Source: Atopobium sp. ICM42b
GTDB lineage: Bacteria; Actinomycetota; Coriobacteriia; Coriobacteriales; Atopobiaceae
Assembly (NCBI GenBank): GCA_000564995.1
Contig: JDFH01000006.1
Coordinates: 124,001 to 188,000, forward strand
DNA length: 64,000 nt
Reading direction: 5' to 3'
How positions within the stretch are numbered: position 1 is the stretch's first letter; each line of letters begins with the position of its first letter. The translations under genes were made by a program, and so were the position numbers. This document shows positions 24,264 to 34,144 of this stretch, piece by piece. A model generated the notes under the pieces. It was not told the DNA's origin, did no database searches, and saw nothing but the letters and a program-made list of their open reading frames with translations.

Positions 24264-24726
24264 AGTCTTTCTCCTTAAGGCTTGCAATCACAGACTGAAG
24301 AACATCGCGAGAAGCACTAGAAACACGCAGCTTATCGCCCTCAACGGTTGCCTTAGCCTTAACTTTCATATCACGAATATCTTTAGCGATCTTCTTGGCA
24401 GTCTCCTGGTCAATACCAGAAACAATAGAGCCAATCTGACGCACGGTAGAACCTGCTGCAGGAATGGGGTCTCCCCAACGAATAACAGTCAGATCAATTC
24501 CGCGCTTTACCAGCTTGGAGCCAAGAACATCCCTAACCTGAGATGCAACAAAATCTGCAGGCGCCTCAATAGTGAACTTACCCTCTTTCTTAGAGAGCTC
24601 AAGTGTTGCACCAGAATCCTTAAGATCGTAGCGCTGAGTTAGCTCACGAGCTGCCTGCTGAAATGCATTATCAACTTCCATCATGTCTACTTCAGACACA
24701 ACGTCAAAGCTTGATTCTTTAGCCAT
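24229..24726 (-). CDS. YajQ family cyclic-di-GMP/nucleotide-binding protein
   Basis: The 165-residue protein starts AKESSFDVVSEVDMMEVDNAFQQAARELTQRYDLKDS and ends EKDYGQPLQFNNYR, both diagnostic of YajQ. It has two ferredoxin-like halves. Some homologues bind cyclic di-GMP, but the role in Actinobacteria is not known. GGAGGGG precedes the ATG. It sits between the RodZ-like gene and rimO; the upstream gap contains the inverted pair of the GGCGAGAA motif. Confidence 0.94.
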   Translation of the reverse strand: MAKESSFDVVSEVDMMEVDNAFQQAARELTQRYDLKDSGATLELSKKEGKFTIEAPADFVASQVRDVLGSKLVKRGIDLTVIRWGDPIPAAGSTVRQIGSIVSGIDQETAKKIAKDIRDMKVKAKATVEGDKLRVSSASRDVLQSVIASLKEKDYGQPLQFNNYR

Positions 24727-24744
24727 TTCCCCTCCGTATTACCT

Positions 24745-24766
24745 GGGCGAGAAGAACTTCTCGCCC
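24745..24766. repeat. Inverted pair of the GGCGAGAA motif
   Basis: GGGCGAGAAG (24745-24754) and CTTCTCGCCC (24757-24766) are exact reverse complements with a two-base spacer, nine bases after the RodZ-like gene's stop. It can form a hairpin but has no T-tract. It is the only place where two copies of the recurrent octamer meet. Confidence 0.9.
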
Positions 24767-24774
24767 CATGGCGT

Positions 24775-26280
24775 TTAGTTGCTTGAATTGCTGTTGGAAT
24801 TCTGGTTGTTAGTGGTGCCAGAAGTTCCACCGGTAGTACTTGTTGACGTGCTGTTTGTTTGAGTTCCAGAAGCATTTGCTGCAGTACTGTCAGCAGGCTT
24901 AGTGCCCTGAATGGTCAAGGTACCAATACCAGAAGCATTTGCGTCAAATGGCTTAGCAGTGCCATTAACGGTAACTGCAACTGCGCCAGGTGTACCTGCA
25001 AGAACGTTCATGGAATCAGTGACGGTGTATGTCTGAGACCAAGGACCAGTAATTGCATCAGCCTCAACACTCTTACCATCAACAGTAATCTCAACCCAAC
25101 TGGTCTGACCATCTGCAACAGTAACCACTACGGTAGTCTGCTTAGGAGTCTCTTCCTTCTTTGGCTCAGTTGTAGTGGTGCTCTTAGAAGCATCAGTTGA
25201 ATCCTTCTTAGAGGTGTCCGTGTTGCTATTTGTAGTAGTGGAATTCTTTGAAGAATCAGTTGTTGAATTATTAACGCTTACTGTCTTTGTTGTAGTAGGT
25301 GTAGTACGAGCTGTCATGCAGGAACGAACGCTGAACAGCAAAACGGCAGTAATAATCACAACAACAAGAGCAAACACAGTGGCAATAGTGCGTCCTGTGT
25401 CAGAGAAGTAATTCTGAAGTGCTCCCATAACACCTGGTCTTTGAGGAGCGCGGCGCTGTTGGGCGGCGGCGCCAGATGGCTGGCGACGGCGAACATTAGG
25501 CCTATCTACCTGCGCGATATTTCTTGATCCACGACGACCAGAAATAGTTGATGCACGCTCGTAAGGAGCAGTTACATTGTCATAGCGAAGGTCATCAGTG
25601 TAATCGCTTGGAGCAACAGTTCTTCTGGTTACATCGTCTTTGTAAGCTGGAATGCTAACACCTGCAATGCCTACACGCTTGCGCTGAACGCCACCGCGCG
25701 TACGGCTTGCCATAGTCTTCTGACGAGAAGCTTCTTCAATTCCAGCATTGTAGGCATGACCTGTGGCGTAGCGAGAATACGAGTAGCCGCCAGCATCCTC
25801 CTCAGATGCCTGAGCACCCAGAGGTACACCAGTTTGTCTGGAGCGAACACCAGACGTGGTTGCAAAGGCGCCCATATCGCCAGCTGGTCCTCCCGATGTG
25901 GGGAGAAGGCCGTGGTACTGTACATATGCCTTTGGCCTGCTACCAGACTCGTTTACGACGTCATAGCCCGCAATGCCACGACCAGACTGGGTGTCTCGCG
26001 TACGACGACGCAACTCATGAGAGTAGGTGCCGTTTTCAAACTCATAGCTCTCTTCCTGGAAGAGGTCTACGATCTCACGCGGATTAAGTCCTAGGTAGCG
26101 AGCATACGAAGAAAGCATGCCCTGAGCATAACCGCTCTGAGGCATATTCGTAAAATCGCCTTCCTCAAAAGCAATAAGTGCCTGCTCCTTGAGGCGAAGA
26201 ATCTTTGATGCTTGAGTGATAGAAAGCCCGAGCTGACGTCTACGTTCTACGAGCATCTCACTAAAACGAGGGCGTGGCAT
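24775..26280 (-). CDS. RodZ-like protein: cytoplasmic HTH, one membrane segment, extracellular Thr/Ser-rich domain
   Basis: The 501-residue protein has an N-terminal HTH_25 domain (residues about 8-75, RRRQLGLSITQASKILRLKEQALIAFEEGDF), a long basic, disordered middle, a membrane segment (IATVFALVVVIITAVLLFSV, about 315-335), a Thr/Ser/Lys-rich linker and a DUF4115-like beta domain (SWVEITVDGKSVEA...). This is the plan of RodZ, which ties MreB to the wall machinery. The C-terminus is a low-complexity Thr/Ser/Asn tail. It lies just downstream of ftsK, three bases away. Confidence 0.85.
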   Translation of the reverse strand: MPRPRFSEMLVERRRQLGLSITQASKILRLKEQALIAFEEGDFTNMPQSGYAQGMLSSYARYLGLNPREIVDLFQEESYEFENGTYSHELRRRTRDTQSGRGIAGYDVVNESGSRPKAYVQYHGLLPTSGGPAGDMGAFATTSGVRSRQTGVPLGAQASEEDAGGYSYSRYATGHAYNAGIEEASRQKTMASRTRGGVQRKRVGIAGVSIPAYKDDVTRRTVAPSDYTDDLRYDNVTAPYERASTISGRRGSRNIAQVDRPNVRRRQPSGAAAQQRRAPQRPGVMGALQNYFSDTGRTIATVFALVVVIITAVLLFSVRSCMTARTTPTTTKTVSVNNSTTDSSKNSTTTNSNTDTSKKDSTDASKSTTTTEPKKEETPKQTTVVVTVADGQTSWVEITVDGKSVEADAITGPWSQTYTVTDSMNVLAGTPGAVAVTVNGTAKPFDANASGIGTLTIQGTKPADSTAANASGTQTNSTSTSTTGGTSGTTNNQNSNSNSSN

Positions 26281-26282
26281 GC

Positions 26283-28775
26283 TTACTCTACCTCCCTATA
26301 GGCAGCGTCTTGAACTTTGAGCTCTTCAAGAGCATCTTTATCGATAAGAACTTCTCGAGGCTTTGATCCGTTAGCTGGGCCAACAACACCTTTTGCCTCA
26401 AGCATATCCATAATTCTACCAGCACGAGCATACCCAACGGAGAGTGCTCTTTGCAAACTAGATGTAGAACCTAGCTGAGAATCCACAATAATGCGCGCAG
26501 CTTCCCAAATGAGTGGGTCGTCTGCCTGTGCCATACCACCAACTCCGCCAACACCATCAGCCTGTGTTGGCGTTGCAACGGTCAAGATGTTGTCGTGATA
26601 TTCGGCCACGCGCTGAGTGCGGATGTACTTAACGGTCTCCTCAATCTCCTCGTCAGAGACCCAGCAACCCTGTGCACGATTAGGCTTCTTACCACGAAGT
26701 TTAACCAGCATGTCACCCTTACCCAGCAGCTGCTCAGCGCCCTTTTGGTCCAGAATAATGCGGGAGTTCAAAGAGTTATCAACTGAGAGCGCAACACGGT
26801 TATCGATATTTGCACGAATCAAACCGGTTACAACATCTGCAGAAGGACGCTGCGTTGCAACAATCAGGTGAATACCTGCAGCACGACCAAGCTGAGCAAT
26901 ACGGACAATGGAAGACTCAACGTCTTTGCCAGCAACCATCATGAGGTCAGCAAGCTCGTCGATGACAATGACAAAGTACGGCATGTGCTTTGGAGGATTC
27001 TCCATATCAGCGTACTTATCGCCATCAACATTTCTGTTGTACGTCTTAATGTCACGCACTTTGTAGTGCTCAAATACCTTAAGGCGGCGCTCCATCTCGG
27101 TGACGCCCCACTGAAGCGCACTTGCGGCCTGCCTTGGCTCGGTAACAACTGGAACATACAGGTGAGGAAGACCAGCGTAACCCGTAAACTCAACGCGCTT
27201 TGGGTCAACCATAATCAGGCGGACCTGCTCAGGAGTTGCGCGCATGAGCATAGACATAACAATGGCGTTGAGCAGGACAGACTTACCAGAACCAGTGGTA
27301 CCTGCTACCAGCAAGTGAGGAAGACTTGCAAGGTCAACAACAATTGGCTTGCCCTCAGAATCGCGACCAAAAGCGCACTCAAGAGGACCGCCCTTTGCAA
27401 ACGGAAGAACGTCAGCCAAGTTGACTGCCTGGGCTTTCTCGTTAGGAATCTCAATGCCGACTAGAGAAGTTCCAGGAATTGGTGCAAAAATACGAACAGA
27501 CTTTGCCGCAAGTGAAAGCGCAATATCGTCCTCAAGATTGGTGATCTTGTTGACGCGCTCACCCTCGCCCATCGAAATCTTAAACGTAGTGACAGAAGGA
27601 CCCGCAGTCCAACCAACTACCTGGCTGGAAAGGCCAAACTCCTCAAGCGTAGCCTGGAGTCTCTGAGCAGTAGCTTCAAGCTCATCATCGCTTACGGCAG
27701 AAGTGGCCGAGTTCTTGTTTGTCTTCAGAATGGTAAATGGTGGCAGCTCATACGACTCATCGTTGTCGCCTGGCCTTTTAAGCTGGTCAGGTGTGGCGAG
27801 AAAATCGGGTGTCGTTTTAGCTTTGCTCTTAGGTTTAGCCTGTTTTGTTGTAGGAGCAACATCAGCTACAGAAACATCGTTTTTCTCGACAACTGCATCA
27901 TCTGGCTGGTCTTTCTTCTTAGAGCGCAGCTTATTCTTAGCCTTATCAATGAGCGTAGTAGGAGCATCTCCTGCGTCCTCTTGCGCCTCTTCTTCCTCAT
28001 AAAGACGGGCGTCACGCTTAATGACAGAAGTCTTGCGATTGCCCAGATAGGTGGTCTCCCCTTCACCGGTCTCGTCAAAGAGAGAAGACTGGTTGTTTGC
28101 GCCACGTCTACCCTGCTTCTTTGCAGGCTGTGGAGCATTTGCGGCGTAAAGTGCCTCTTCTTTTGCAAGAGCACGCTCTTCTTTACGGTAGCGATGATTC
28201 TCACGCGCTTCATCCAGGCGGAAGCTTACGCGCTCAACCATGTCAGAAATAGAGAAGCCGCAGATAACAACACCGGCAATAATAAAGCCAATCAAAAGTA
28301 CATTGCCCACCACGCGGCCAACAAAGCGCAACAAAACCCAAGCAATACCGCCGCCCACATAACCGCCGGCAGCCTCTAGAACTTTTGTGCCCAGAAGCAT
28401 ATCTGGAGCAGCCTCGGCACCTGGGAAGTTAAGTGAAATAAGAGCAAGAGCAGCAAGAACGTCCAGCGTTAGACCAATAGCAATACGCGTTGAGATTCCC
28501 TGATCATCACGCATAAAGAAGGTCATAGCAAAGACAAATACTGCAATGGGAAAAAGTAGTGCTCCCGTACCAAAACAGAGCTTGAGTCCATGACCCATTG
28601 CGCTGGTAATAACAGCGTTAGTAGGGACAATAATGGACAAAAACAGAGCAATTGCAACCACTGCAAGAACAACACCAATGATATCGTTCTGCAGTGGGCT
28701 CAAGCCTACTGCCTGTGCAGAAGCGGCGTTTCTAGAATTTCTTTTTGCTGCGTTTGAGGTGCGTTTAGAGGGCAT
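26283..28775 (-). CDS. ftsK: DNA translocase FtsK/SpoIIIE
   Basis: ATG at 28775 is preferred because GGAGG lies nine bases upstream and a longer TTG start would run into RNase J. The 830-residue protein has four or so N-terminal membrane segments (about 30-180), an acidic/basic linker, a RecA-like motor with Walker A GTTGSGKSVLLNA and Walker B VIVIDELADLM, and a gamma winged helix (LGSTSSLQRALSVGYARAGRIMDMLEAKGVVG) that reads DNA polarity sequences. It clears chromosomes from the septum. Confidence 0.96.
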   Translation of the reverse strand: MPSKRTSNAAKRNSRNAASAQAVGLSPLQNDIIGVVLAVVAIALFLSIIVPTNAVITSAMGHGLKLCFGTGALLFPIAVFVFAMTFFMRDDQGISTRIAIGLTLDVLAALALISLNFPGAEAAPDMLLGTKVLEAAGGYVGGGIAWVLLRFVGRVVGNVLLIGFIIAGVVICGFSISDMVERVSFRLDEARENHRYRKEERALAKEEALYAANAPQPAKKQGRRGANNQSSLFDETGEGETTYLGNRKTSVIKRDARLYEEEEAQEDAGDAPTTLIDKAKNKLRSKKKDQPDDAVVEKNDVSVADVAPTTKQAKPKSKAKTTPDFLATPDQLKRPGDNDESYELPPFTILKTNKNSATSAVSDDELEATAQRLQATLEEFGLSSQVVGWTAGPSVTTFKISMGEGERVNKITNLEDDIALSLAAKSVRIFAPIPGTSLVGIEIPNEKAQAVNLADVLPFAKGGPLECAFGRDSEGKPIVVDLASLPHLLVAGTTGSGKSVLLNAIVMSMLMRATPEQVRLIMVDPKRVEFTGYAGLPHLYVPVVTEPRQAASALQWGVTEMERRLKVFEHYKVRDIKTYNRNVDGDKYADMENPPKHMPYFVIVIDELADLMMVAGKDVESSIVRIAQLGRAAGIHLIVATQRPSADVVTGLIRANIDNRVALSVDNSLNSRIILDQKGAEQLLGKGDMLVKLRGKKPNRAQGCWVSDEEIEETVKYIRTQRVAEYHDNILTVATPTQADGVGGVGGMAQADDPLIWEAARIIVDSQLGSTSSLQRALSVGYARAGRIMDMLEAKGVVGPANGSKPREVLIDKDALEELKVQDAAYREVE

Positions 28776-28780
28776 TGGGC

Positions 28781-30445
28781 TTATACCTCCATAATGACCG
28801 GAATAACCATTGGTCGAGTACGAGTTTTGCTCCAAAGGAAGTTAGAAAGGGCATTGCGTACGCTCTTTCTCATTGCTTCAATGTTTGCGCCTTCGGACTT
28901 AGAGGCCTTCTCAATTGAATTTCTCACAAGATTCTGTGCGTCATGCATAAGCTCGTCATCGTCGGCAAATGAAACACCACGGCCAGAAATCTCAACAACA
29001 CCTGGCTTAAGGTTGCGACCAACAAGGGTTACCACTGCGGTAACAATGCCGTCCTGAGAAAGGCGCTGGCGGTCACGAAGAACAACAGGGTTAGCGTCGG
29101 TGACAGAGAGGCCGTCAACGTACACTACGCCAGACTCAACCGTCTTACCACGAGTAACCTTGCCGTTTCTCATCTCAAGCGTGTCGCCGTTATCAAGAAT
29201 GAAAATGCGATTAGCAGGAACGCCCATCTGCTGAGCAAGTTCTGCGTGAGCACGCAGGTGAACAGCCTCACCATGAACAGGCATGAAGTTCTTTGGACGA
29301 GCCATACCAAGCATAAGCTTGAGCTCTTCCTGGCTACCATGGCCAGAAACATGGACAAGTGCCTTTGACTTATCGTAAATCTCGCAACCAATCTTAGAGA
29401 GCGCGTTGATGATAGACTGAACGCTCTTCTCGTTACCTGGAACAGGAGTTGCAGAGATGATTACGGTGTCCTGAGGACGAATGGAAAGCGACTTGTGCTC
29501 TCCGTTTGCCATGCGTGCCAAAGCACTCAGAGGCTCTCCCTGGGAACCGGTACACAGAACAACAATGCGATCATCTGCGAGTTTATCAACATCGTAAGCA
29601 TCAATGATGTCTTTATCGGCAATGTTGAGGTAACCAAGCTCACGCGCAACCTTTGTGTTGGTAATCATAGAGCGACCGGTAACAACAACCTTGCGCTTTA
29701 CCGCTACAGAAGCGTCACACACCTGCTGAAGACGGTGAATGTGGCTTGAGAACGACGCCACAAAGACGCGACCGGTTGCATTTTTGATGATGTGACGAAG
29801 CGCTGCACCAACGGAAGCCTCGGATGGAGTCATACCGGGGCGGTTGGCGTTTGTGGAGTCAGACAGCAGCAGGTCAAGGCCCTCAGAGCCAAACTTGGTG
29901 ATAGCCGCATAATTTGGACGCACGCCATCAATAGGAGTCTGATCAAGCTTAAAGTCACCGGAGTGAATAAGCGTTCCTGCAGGAGTCTTCATATGAATAC
30001 CAAAAGCTGCAGGAATAGAGTGGGTCATCGAGAAGAACGTGATGTCAAAGGCACCAAGCTGGACCTTTGAGCCATCAGTAACCTCACGAAGCTTGGTGCC
30101 CACAATCTTGTGCTCAGCAAGCTTGCCTTCAATAAAGCCAAGCGAAAGCTTACTGGAATAGATTGGCACCTTACGAGTAAGGTCCATAAGCAGGTACGGA
30201 AGAGCACCAATGTGATCCTCGTGACCGTGGGTAATCAAAATACCGCGAAGCTTATCTTCATTTTCAAGTACATAGGTGTAGTCTGGCAAAACTAGGTCAA
30301 TACCAGGCTGTTCGTCATCTGGGAACATCAAACCAGCATCAACAAGCACCATATCATTACCGTACTCGAATACGGTCATGTTCTTGCCAATGCCATCAAG
30401 TCCGCCCATAGGAATGACTTTAAGAGCTGGGTCTTTCTTAGGCAT
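28781..30445 (-). CDS. rnj: Ribonuclease J
   Basis: The 554-residue metallo-beta-lactamase/beta-CASP nuclease has the zinc motif HGHEDHIG, the later HSGDFKLD and beta-CASP VSGHGSQEELKLML and PVHGEAVHLRAH motifs, and the C-terminal RNase J domain. It has 5'-3' exo- and endonuclease activity in mRNA decay and rRNA processing. It directly precedes ftsK, and is followed upstream by the rpsO-pnp unit. Confidence 0.96.
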   Translation of the reverse strand: MPKKDPALKVIPMGGLDGIGKNMTVFEYGNDMVLVDAGLMFPDDEQPGIDLVLPDYTYVLENEDKLRGILITHGHEDHIGALPYLLMDLTRKVPIYSSKLSLGFIEGKLAEHKIVGTKLREVTDGSKVQLGAFDITFFSMTHSIPAAFGIHMKTPAGTLIHSGDFKLDQTPIDGVRPNYAAITKFGSEGLDLLLSDSTNANRPGMTPSEASVGAALRHIIKNATGRVFVASFSSHIHRLQQVCDASVAVKRKVVVTGRSMITNTKVARELGYLNIADKDIIDAYDVDKLADDRIVVLCTGSQGEPLSALARMANGEHKSLSIRPQDTVIISATPVPGNEKSVQSIINALSKIGCEIYDKSKALVHVSGHGSQEELKLMLGMARPKNFMPVHGEAVHLRAHAELAQQMGVPANRIFILDNGDTLEMRNGKVTRGKTVESGVVYVDGLSVTDANPVVLRDRQRLSQDGIVTAVVTLVGRNLKPGVVEISGRGVSFADDDELMHDAQNLVRNSIEKASKSEGANIEAMRKSVRNALSNFLWSKTRTRPMVIPVIMEV

Positions 30446-30605
30446 TAAAAAACTTTCCTTTCAAAACAACTTTCTATAACAGACGCAACCCAAAGGGCCG
30501 TCTACAAGACTTTTTGCAAAATCTACATGTTGTTTAATTATATAAAAAATCTGCACGTATTACGCTATATATTCCCAAAGAATCAAAATCTCAACAGAAT
30601 AACAA

Positions 30606-30633
30606 GAGAGCTCCGACATGCATCGAAGCTCTC
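30606..30633 (-). terminator. Terminator-like hairpin after pnp
   Basis: GAGAGCT and AGCTCTC with an inner three-pair helix form the stem; on the minus strand TTGTTATT follows. It works about 60 bases after the pnp stop. The remaining gap (30446-30600) is AT-rich and presumably holds the RNase J promoter. Confidence 0.72.
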
Positions 30634-30695
30634 TTCAATACCTCATGTTTTATAAGACCTCGCGTGACGAGAAACCCATTGAGTTTGAGCGTGCC

Positions 30696-32894
30696 TTATG
30701 CGTCGTGGTGACGACGTGGCTGCCTACGCTCAGCATTACCGTTGTCGTTCTGACGACGTGGGCGACGCTCCTCACGGTCCTTCTTTGGAGCACCCTGTGG
30801 TGCCTCTGGCTTATCAAGACGGTCAAGAGAAATCTTGCCCTTCTCGTCTACCTCAAGGACCTGAACCTTAACCTCGTCGCCAACAGCCAGGACATCCTCG
30901 ATCTTCTCGACACGTCCCTGTGCAACGCGGGAAATGTGAAGCAGACCGTCCTTGCCAGGAAGAAGCTCAACAAAGGCGCCGAATGGCTGAAGACCAACAA
31001 CGCGACCAGTGTACTCCTCGCCTACCTCTGGAACCTTAACAATAGCCTTGATGCGCTCTGCAGCAGCCTCGGCAGCACCGTTAGTACCAGCGATAAAGAC
31101 GGTGCCATCCTCCTGGATGTCAACGGTTGCGCCCGTATCCTCCTGGATACCGCGGATAACCTTGCCACCAGAGCCAATGACGTCGCGAATCTTATCGGTT
31201 GGGATAGAAAGCGAGATGATCTGTGGAGCGGTCTCTTTGGTCTCAGTACGAGGTGCAGGAATCTGCTCGAGCATCTTGTTCAGAATGAACATACGGCCCT
31301 CTTGAGCCTGGAGAAGTGCGCTGCGCAGAATCTCTGGAGTAAGGCCGGTTGCCTTGTTGTCCATCTGCATTGCAGTAATACCCTTGGTGGTACCGCAGAC
31401 CTTGAAGTCCATGTCGCCAAGGAAGTCCTCAAGACCCTGGATATCGGTAAGAACAACAGTCTTGCCGTTCTCCTGGATAAGACCCATTGCAACACCAGAA
31501 ACAGGACGCTTCAGAGGAACGCCTGCGTCCATAAGGGAAAGCGTAGAACCGCAGGTAGAAGCCATGGAAGAAGAACCATTGGACTCCATTACCTCAGAGA
31601 CAACGCGGATGGTGTAAGGGAACTCTTCCTCGGAAGGAATGACAGGCAGAAGTGCGCGCTCTGCAAGAGCTCCGTGACCAATCTCGCGGCGCTTTGGACT
31701 GCCCATACGGCCAGTCTCACCGGTGCAGAATGGTGGGAAGTTGTAGTGGTGAATGTAGCGCTTGCCGTCCATTGGCTCAATGGTGTCAAGACGCTGCCAC
31801 TCGTTGAGCATGCCAAGCGTACAAATGGAGAGAACCTGAGTCTGACCACGCTGGAAAAGACCAGAACCGTGAACAAGTGGCAGGTAATCAGGCTTGACCA
31901 TGATTGGACGGATCTCGTCTGCAACACGGCCGTCAACGCGCTCGCCGGTCTCAACAACCATGACGCGCATAGCGTGCTTCTCAAGACCCTTGAGCTCAAC
32001 GGCAATAGCGCGGCTCCAAAGCTCCTGCTCCTCCTCGGTGAACTGAGCCTTAATCTCGTCCATCAGGTCAGCAACCTTCTGCATACGGGACTGCTTGTCA
32101 GCATCCTTAAGAGCGGCGCTCATCTGGTCATAGTAAGCAAAGATGCGGTCATGAACCTCAGCGATTGGCTCATCAAGGATGTACTCACGCTTAACAATAG
32201 GACCGTTAACCTCTTCCCACTTAGCAATAAACTTCTTCTGCTCCTCGCAGAAGGCTGCAATTGCTTCCTGACCAAATGCCATAGCGGAGAGCATATCCTC
32301 TTCGGAAATCTCATCTGCACCAGCCTCAAGCATGGAAATAAAGGTGGAAGAACCGCCAAGCTCAAGGTCAAGGTCAGAGTGATCGCGCTCTTCATAGGTT
32401 GGGTTAACCAGGAACTCGCCGGTATCAGCGTTGCGACCAATACGGACGCACGCAAGTGGTCCCTCAAAAGGAACGCCACCAACGGCCAGAGCAGCAGAAG
32501 CGCCCATGACAGAGATGGTATCAACAGCGTTTACCTGATCTGCAACAAGAGAAGTTGCAACAATCTGAACCTCATTACGGAAGCCATCTGGGAAAGATGG
32601 GCGCAGAGGACGGTCAATCATACGAGCAGTAAGGGTTGCCTTCTCGGATGGACGAGCCTCACGCTTGAGGTATCCACCAGGAACGCGACCAACTGCGTAC
32701 ATTTTCTCAATAAAATCAACAGTCAGTGGGAAGAAGTCGTAATCTTTGCGCTCCTTGGAAACCACTGCAGTGAGAAGTACGGTAGAATCGCCGCACTTAA
32801 CGATACAGGCACCTGTTGCCTGCTTTGCGAGCTCACCAGCCTCAAGGGTGTAGTGCTTACCATAGAGGTCAAATTCGTGAGTTACTTTAGTCAT
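30696..32894 (-). CDS. pnp: Polyribonucleotide nucleotidyltransferase (PNPase)
   Basis: The 732-residue protein has two RNase PH domains separated by a helical domain, then a KH domain (KIRDVIGSGGKVIRGIQEDTGATVDI) and an S1 domain (YTGRVVGLQPFGAFVELLPGKDGLLHISRVA), with a basic Arg-rich tail. It degrades RNA 3'-5' using phosphate. It follows rpsO with an intervening stable hairpin, the classic rpsO-pnp order. A very long antisense frame across the gene is only a codon-usage shadow. Confidence 0.97.
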   Translation of the reverse strand: MTKVTHEFDLYGKHYTLEAGELAKQATGACIVKCGDSTVLLTAVVSKERKDYDFFPLTVDFIEKMYAVGRVPGGYLKREARPSEKATLTARMIDRPLRPSFPDGFRNEVQIVATSLVADQVNAVDTISVMGASAALAVGGVPFEGPLACVRIGRNADTGEFLVNPTYEERDHSDLDLELGGSSTFISMLEAGADEISEEDMLSAMAFGQEAIAAFCEEQKKFIAKWEEVNGPIVKREYILDEPIAEVHDRIFAYYDQMSAALKDADKQSRMQKVADLMDEIKAQFTEEEQELWSRAIAVELKGLEKHAMRVMVVETGERVDGRVADEIRPIMVKPDYLPLVHGSGLFQRGQTQVLSICTLGMLNEWQRLDTIEPMDGKRYIHHYNFPPFCTGETGRMGSPKRREIGHGALAERALLPVIPSEEEFPYTIRVVSEVMESNGSSSMASTCGSTLSLMDAGVPLKRPVSGVAMGLIQENGKTVVLTDIQGLEDFLGDMDFKVCGTTKGITAMQMDNKATGLTPEILRSALLQAQEGRMFILNKMLEQIPAPRTETKETAPQIISLSIPTDKIRDVIGSGGKVIRGIQEDTGATVDIQEDGTVFIAGTNGAAEAAAERIKAIVKVPEVGEEYTGRVVGLQPFGAFVELLPGKDGLLHISRVAQGRVEKIEDVLAVGDEVKVQVLEVDEKGKISLDRLDKPEAPQGAPKKDREERRPRRQNDNGNAERRQPRRHHDA

Positions 32895-32948
32895 TTCTTT
32901 CCTCTTCTATCTCCGTTTGCCCCATTGCAAACGGGCCTCAAACATAAA

Positions 32949-32968
32949 GGGCGCCAGACGGCGCCCTA
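32949..32968 (-). terminator. Stable hairpin between rpsO and pnp
   Basis: GGGCGCC and GGCGCCC form a stem with a four-base loop, followed by TTTATGTTT on the minus strand. It may attenuate or be an RNase processing site between the two genes. Confidence 0.75.
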
Positions 32969-32978
32969 AAAAGCCAAC

Positions 32979-33257
32979 TTACTGGATGTTGTCGCGGATA
33001 CCCAGGGAAGCAATAAGAGTACGGTACTCTTCAATGTCGTTCGACTTGATGTAAGAAAGAAGACGACGACGCTTACCAACGAGCATCAGAAGACCACGAC
33101 GAGTGTGGAAGTCCTTCTGATGGGACTTCATGTGGTCGGTGAGCTGACGAATACGCTCAGTAAGAAGAGCAACCTGAACCTGTGCGGAACCGGAGTCCTT
33201 CTCGTCCTTGCCGTACTGCTTGATGAGCTCAGCCTTACGATCCTTAGTTACTGCCAT
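32979..33257 (-). CDS. rpsO: 30S ribosomal protein S15
   Basis: The 92-residue protein shows the S15 core [50 protein letters not shown]. It binds 16S rRNA early in small-subunit assembly and commonly regulates its own leader. The 135-base gap upstream (33258-33392) contains the leader with some short inverted repeats, but I cannot identify a specific S15-binding fold. Confidence 0.97.
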   Translation of the reverse strand: MAVTKDRKAELIKQYGKDEKDSGSAQVQVALLTERIRQLTDHMKSHQKDFHTRRGLLMLVGKRRRLLSYIKSNDIEEYRTLIASLGIRDNIQ

Positions 33258-33392
33258 AATAAACCGCCTTTCGCGTTGAATACTCCTTGTACTGAGAAGG
33301 TAGCCGGCAGTGACTAGCCCCTAAGAACAAGGAAATAACCTACAAGAGGATACCAGTTACTGGTGAACTTTGCTAGTAAAAATCCACTTCAA

Positions 33393-34142
33393 CTAGATAC
33401 TGAGTAGAAATTCAAATGCCTTGAGACGCGCCTCAAGGTGTGTGGCTGCCCAAATATGCGCGCTTGTGAGCAAAAAGAGCGCAGTTTCTGGAGCAATCTC
33501 AGCAACAATAAGCTGGTCAAAGGTAAGTTTTAGAAGCGACGATAACCACGAGAGCTCAAGTGGAGTTACCTCAATAGCTCCCTCAATCTCATGCGCACAA
33601 CTTCCACACAATGCACCACCAGCAGCTGGCGAGAAGTACGTTAGAGCTTCATCTCCACAGGCAATGCACGATTCCAACTCAGGGCGCCAGCCTTCATGTG
33701 CCAAAACCTTAAACACATAAGCAGCAACAACAAGATCTAAGTGTTTCTCGTCAGCTACTTCTTCGCAGGCTCTGAGAGCGCGAGAGAGCAGTGGATAGAG
33801 AAACGCGTCTTCGACGCCGTCGATACACGAAAGACGTGCGACTTCACAGATAGCTGACGCAGCCGCTACCTTAGAAAGATCTCCGCGCAGCGATGCGTGC
33901 GGCTCAAGCAAGGTTGCCTCGGACAAGATATCAAGTGAGCGACCTTCTGCCAGCAGTACGTCTAGCTCACAAAACAGTTCAACGCGGGCTGCAAATCGGC
34001 CGCCTGGCTTTCTAGCACCCTTTGCGACTGCACGACACTCTTCTCCTGAATCGGAGAGCATGGTTAAGATGAGGTCTTGCTCAGCGAGTTTTGTTCTATC
34101 AAGCACAATTGCTTTAAGACGCGTAGTCTTTCTACCAGGCAC
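33393..34142 (-). CDS. recO: DNA repair protein RecO
   Basis: The 249-residue protein has an N-terminal OB-fold (LKAIVLDRTKLAEQDLILTMLSDSGEECRAVAKGARK), a helical core, and a zinc-binding CIACG...CGSC motif in the C-terminal half. RecO loads RecA onto SSB-coated DNA. Start is GTG at 34142. It lies two bases after era, the usual era-recO order. Confidence 0.94.
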   Translation of the reverse strand: MPGRKTTRLKAIVLDRTKLAEQDLILTMLSDSGEECRAVAKGARKPGGRFAARVELFCELDVLLAEGRSLDILSEATLLEPHASLRGDLSKVAAASAICEVARLSCIDGVEDAFLYPLLSRALRACEEVADEKHLDLVVAAYVFKVLAHEGWRPELESCIACGDEALTYFSPAAGGALCGSCAHEIEGAIEVTPLELSWLSSLLKLTFDQLIVAEIAPETALFLLTSAHIWAATHLEARLKAFEFLLSI

Positions 34143-34144
34143 AA

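Noticed and set aside
26283..28835. TTG start for ftsK at 28835
   Set aside because: It would overlap RNase J by over 50 bases, and the ATG at 28775 has a strong GGAGG site.
30618..32969. 783-residue plus-strand open frame opposite pnp
   Set aside because: It mirrors the pnp gene, which has all PNPase domains; its composition (many Leu, Thr, Asn with no domain) is that of a codon-usage shadow, and there is no ribosome site or promoter.
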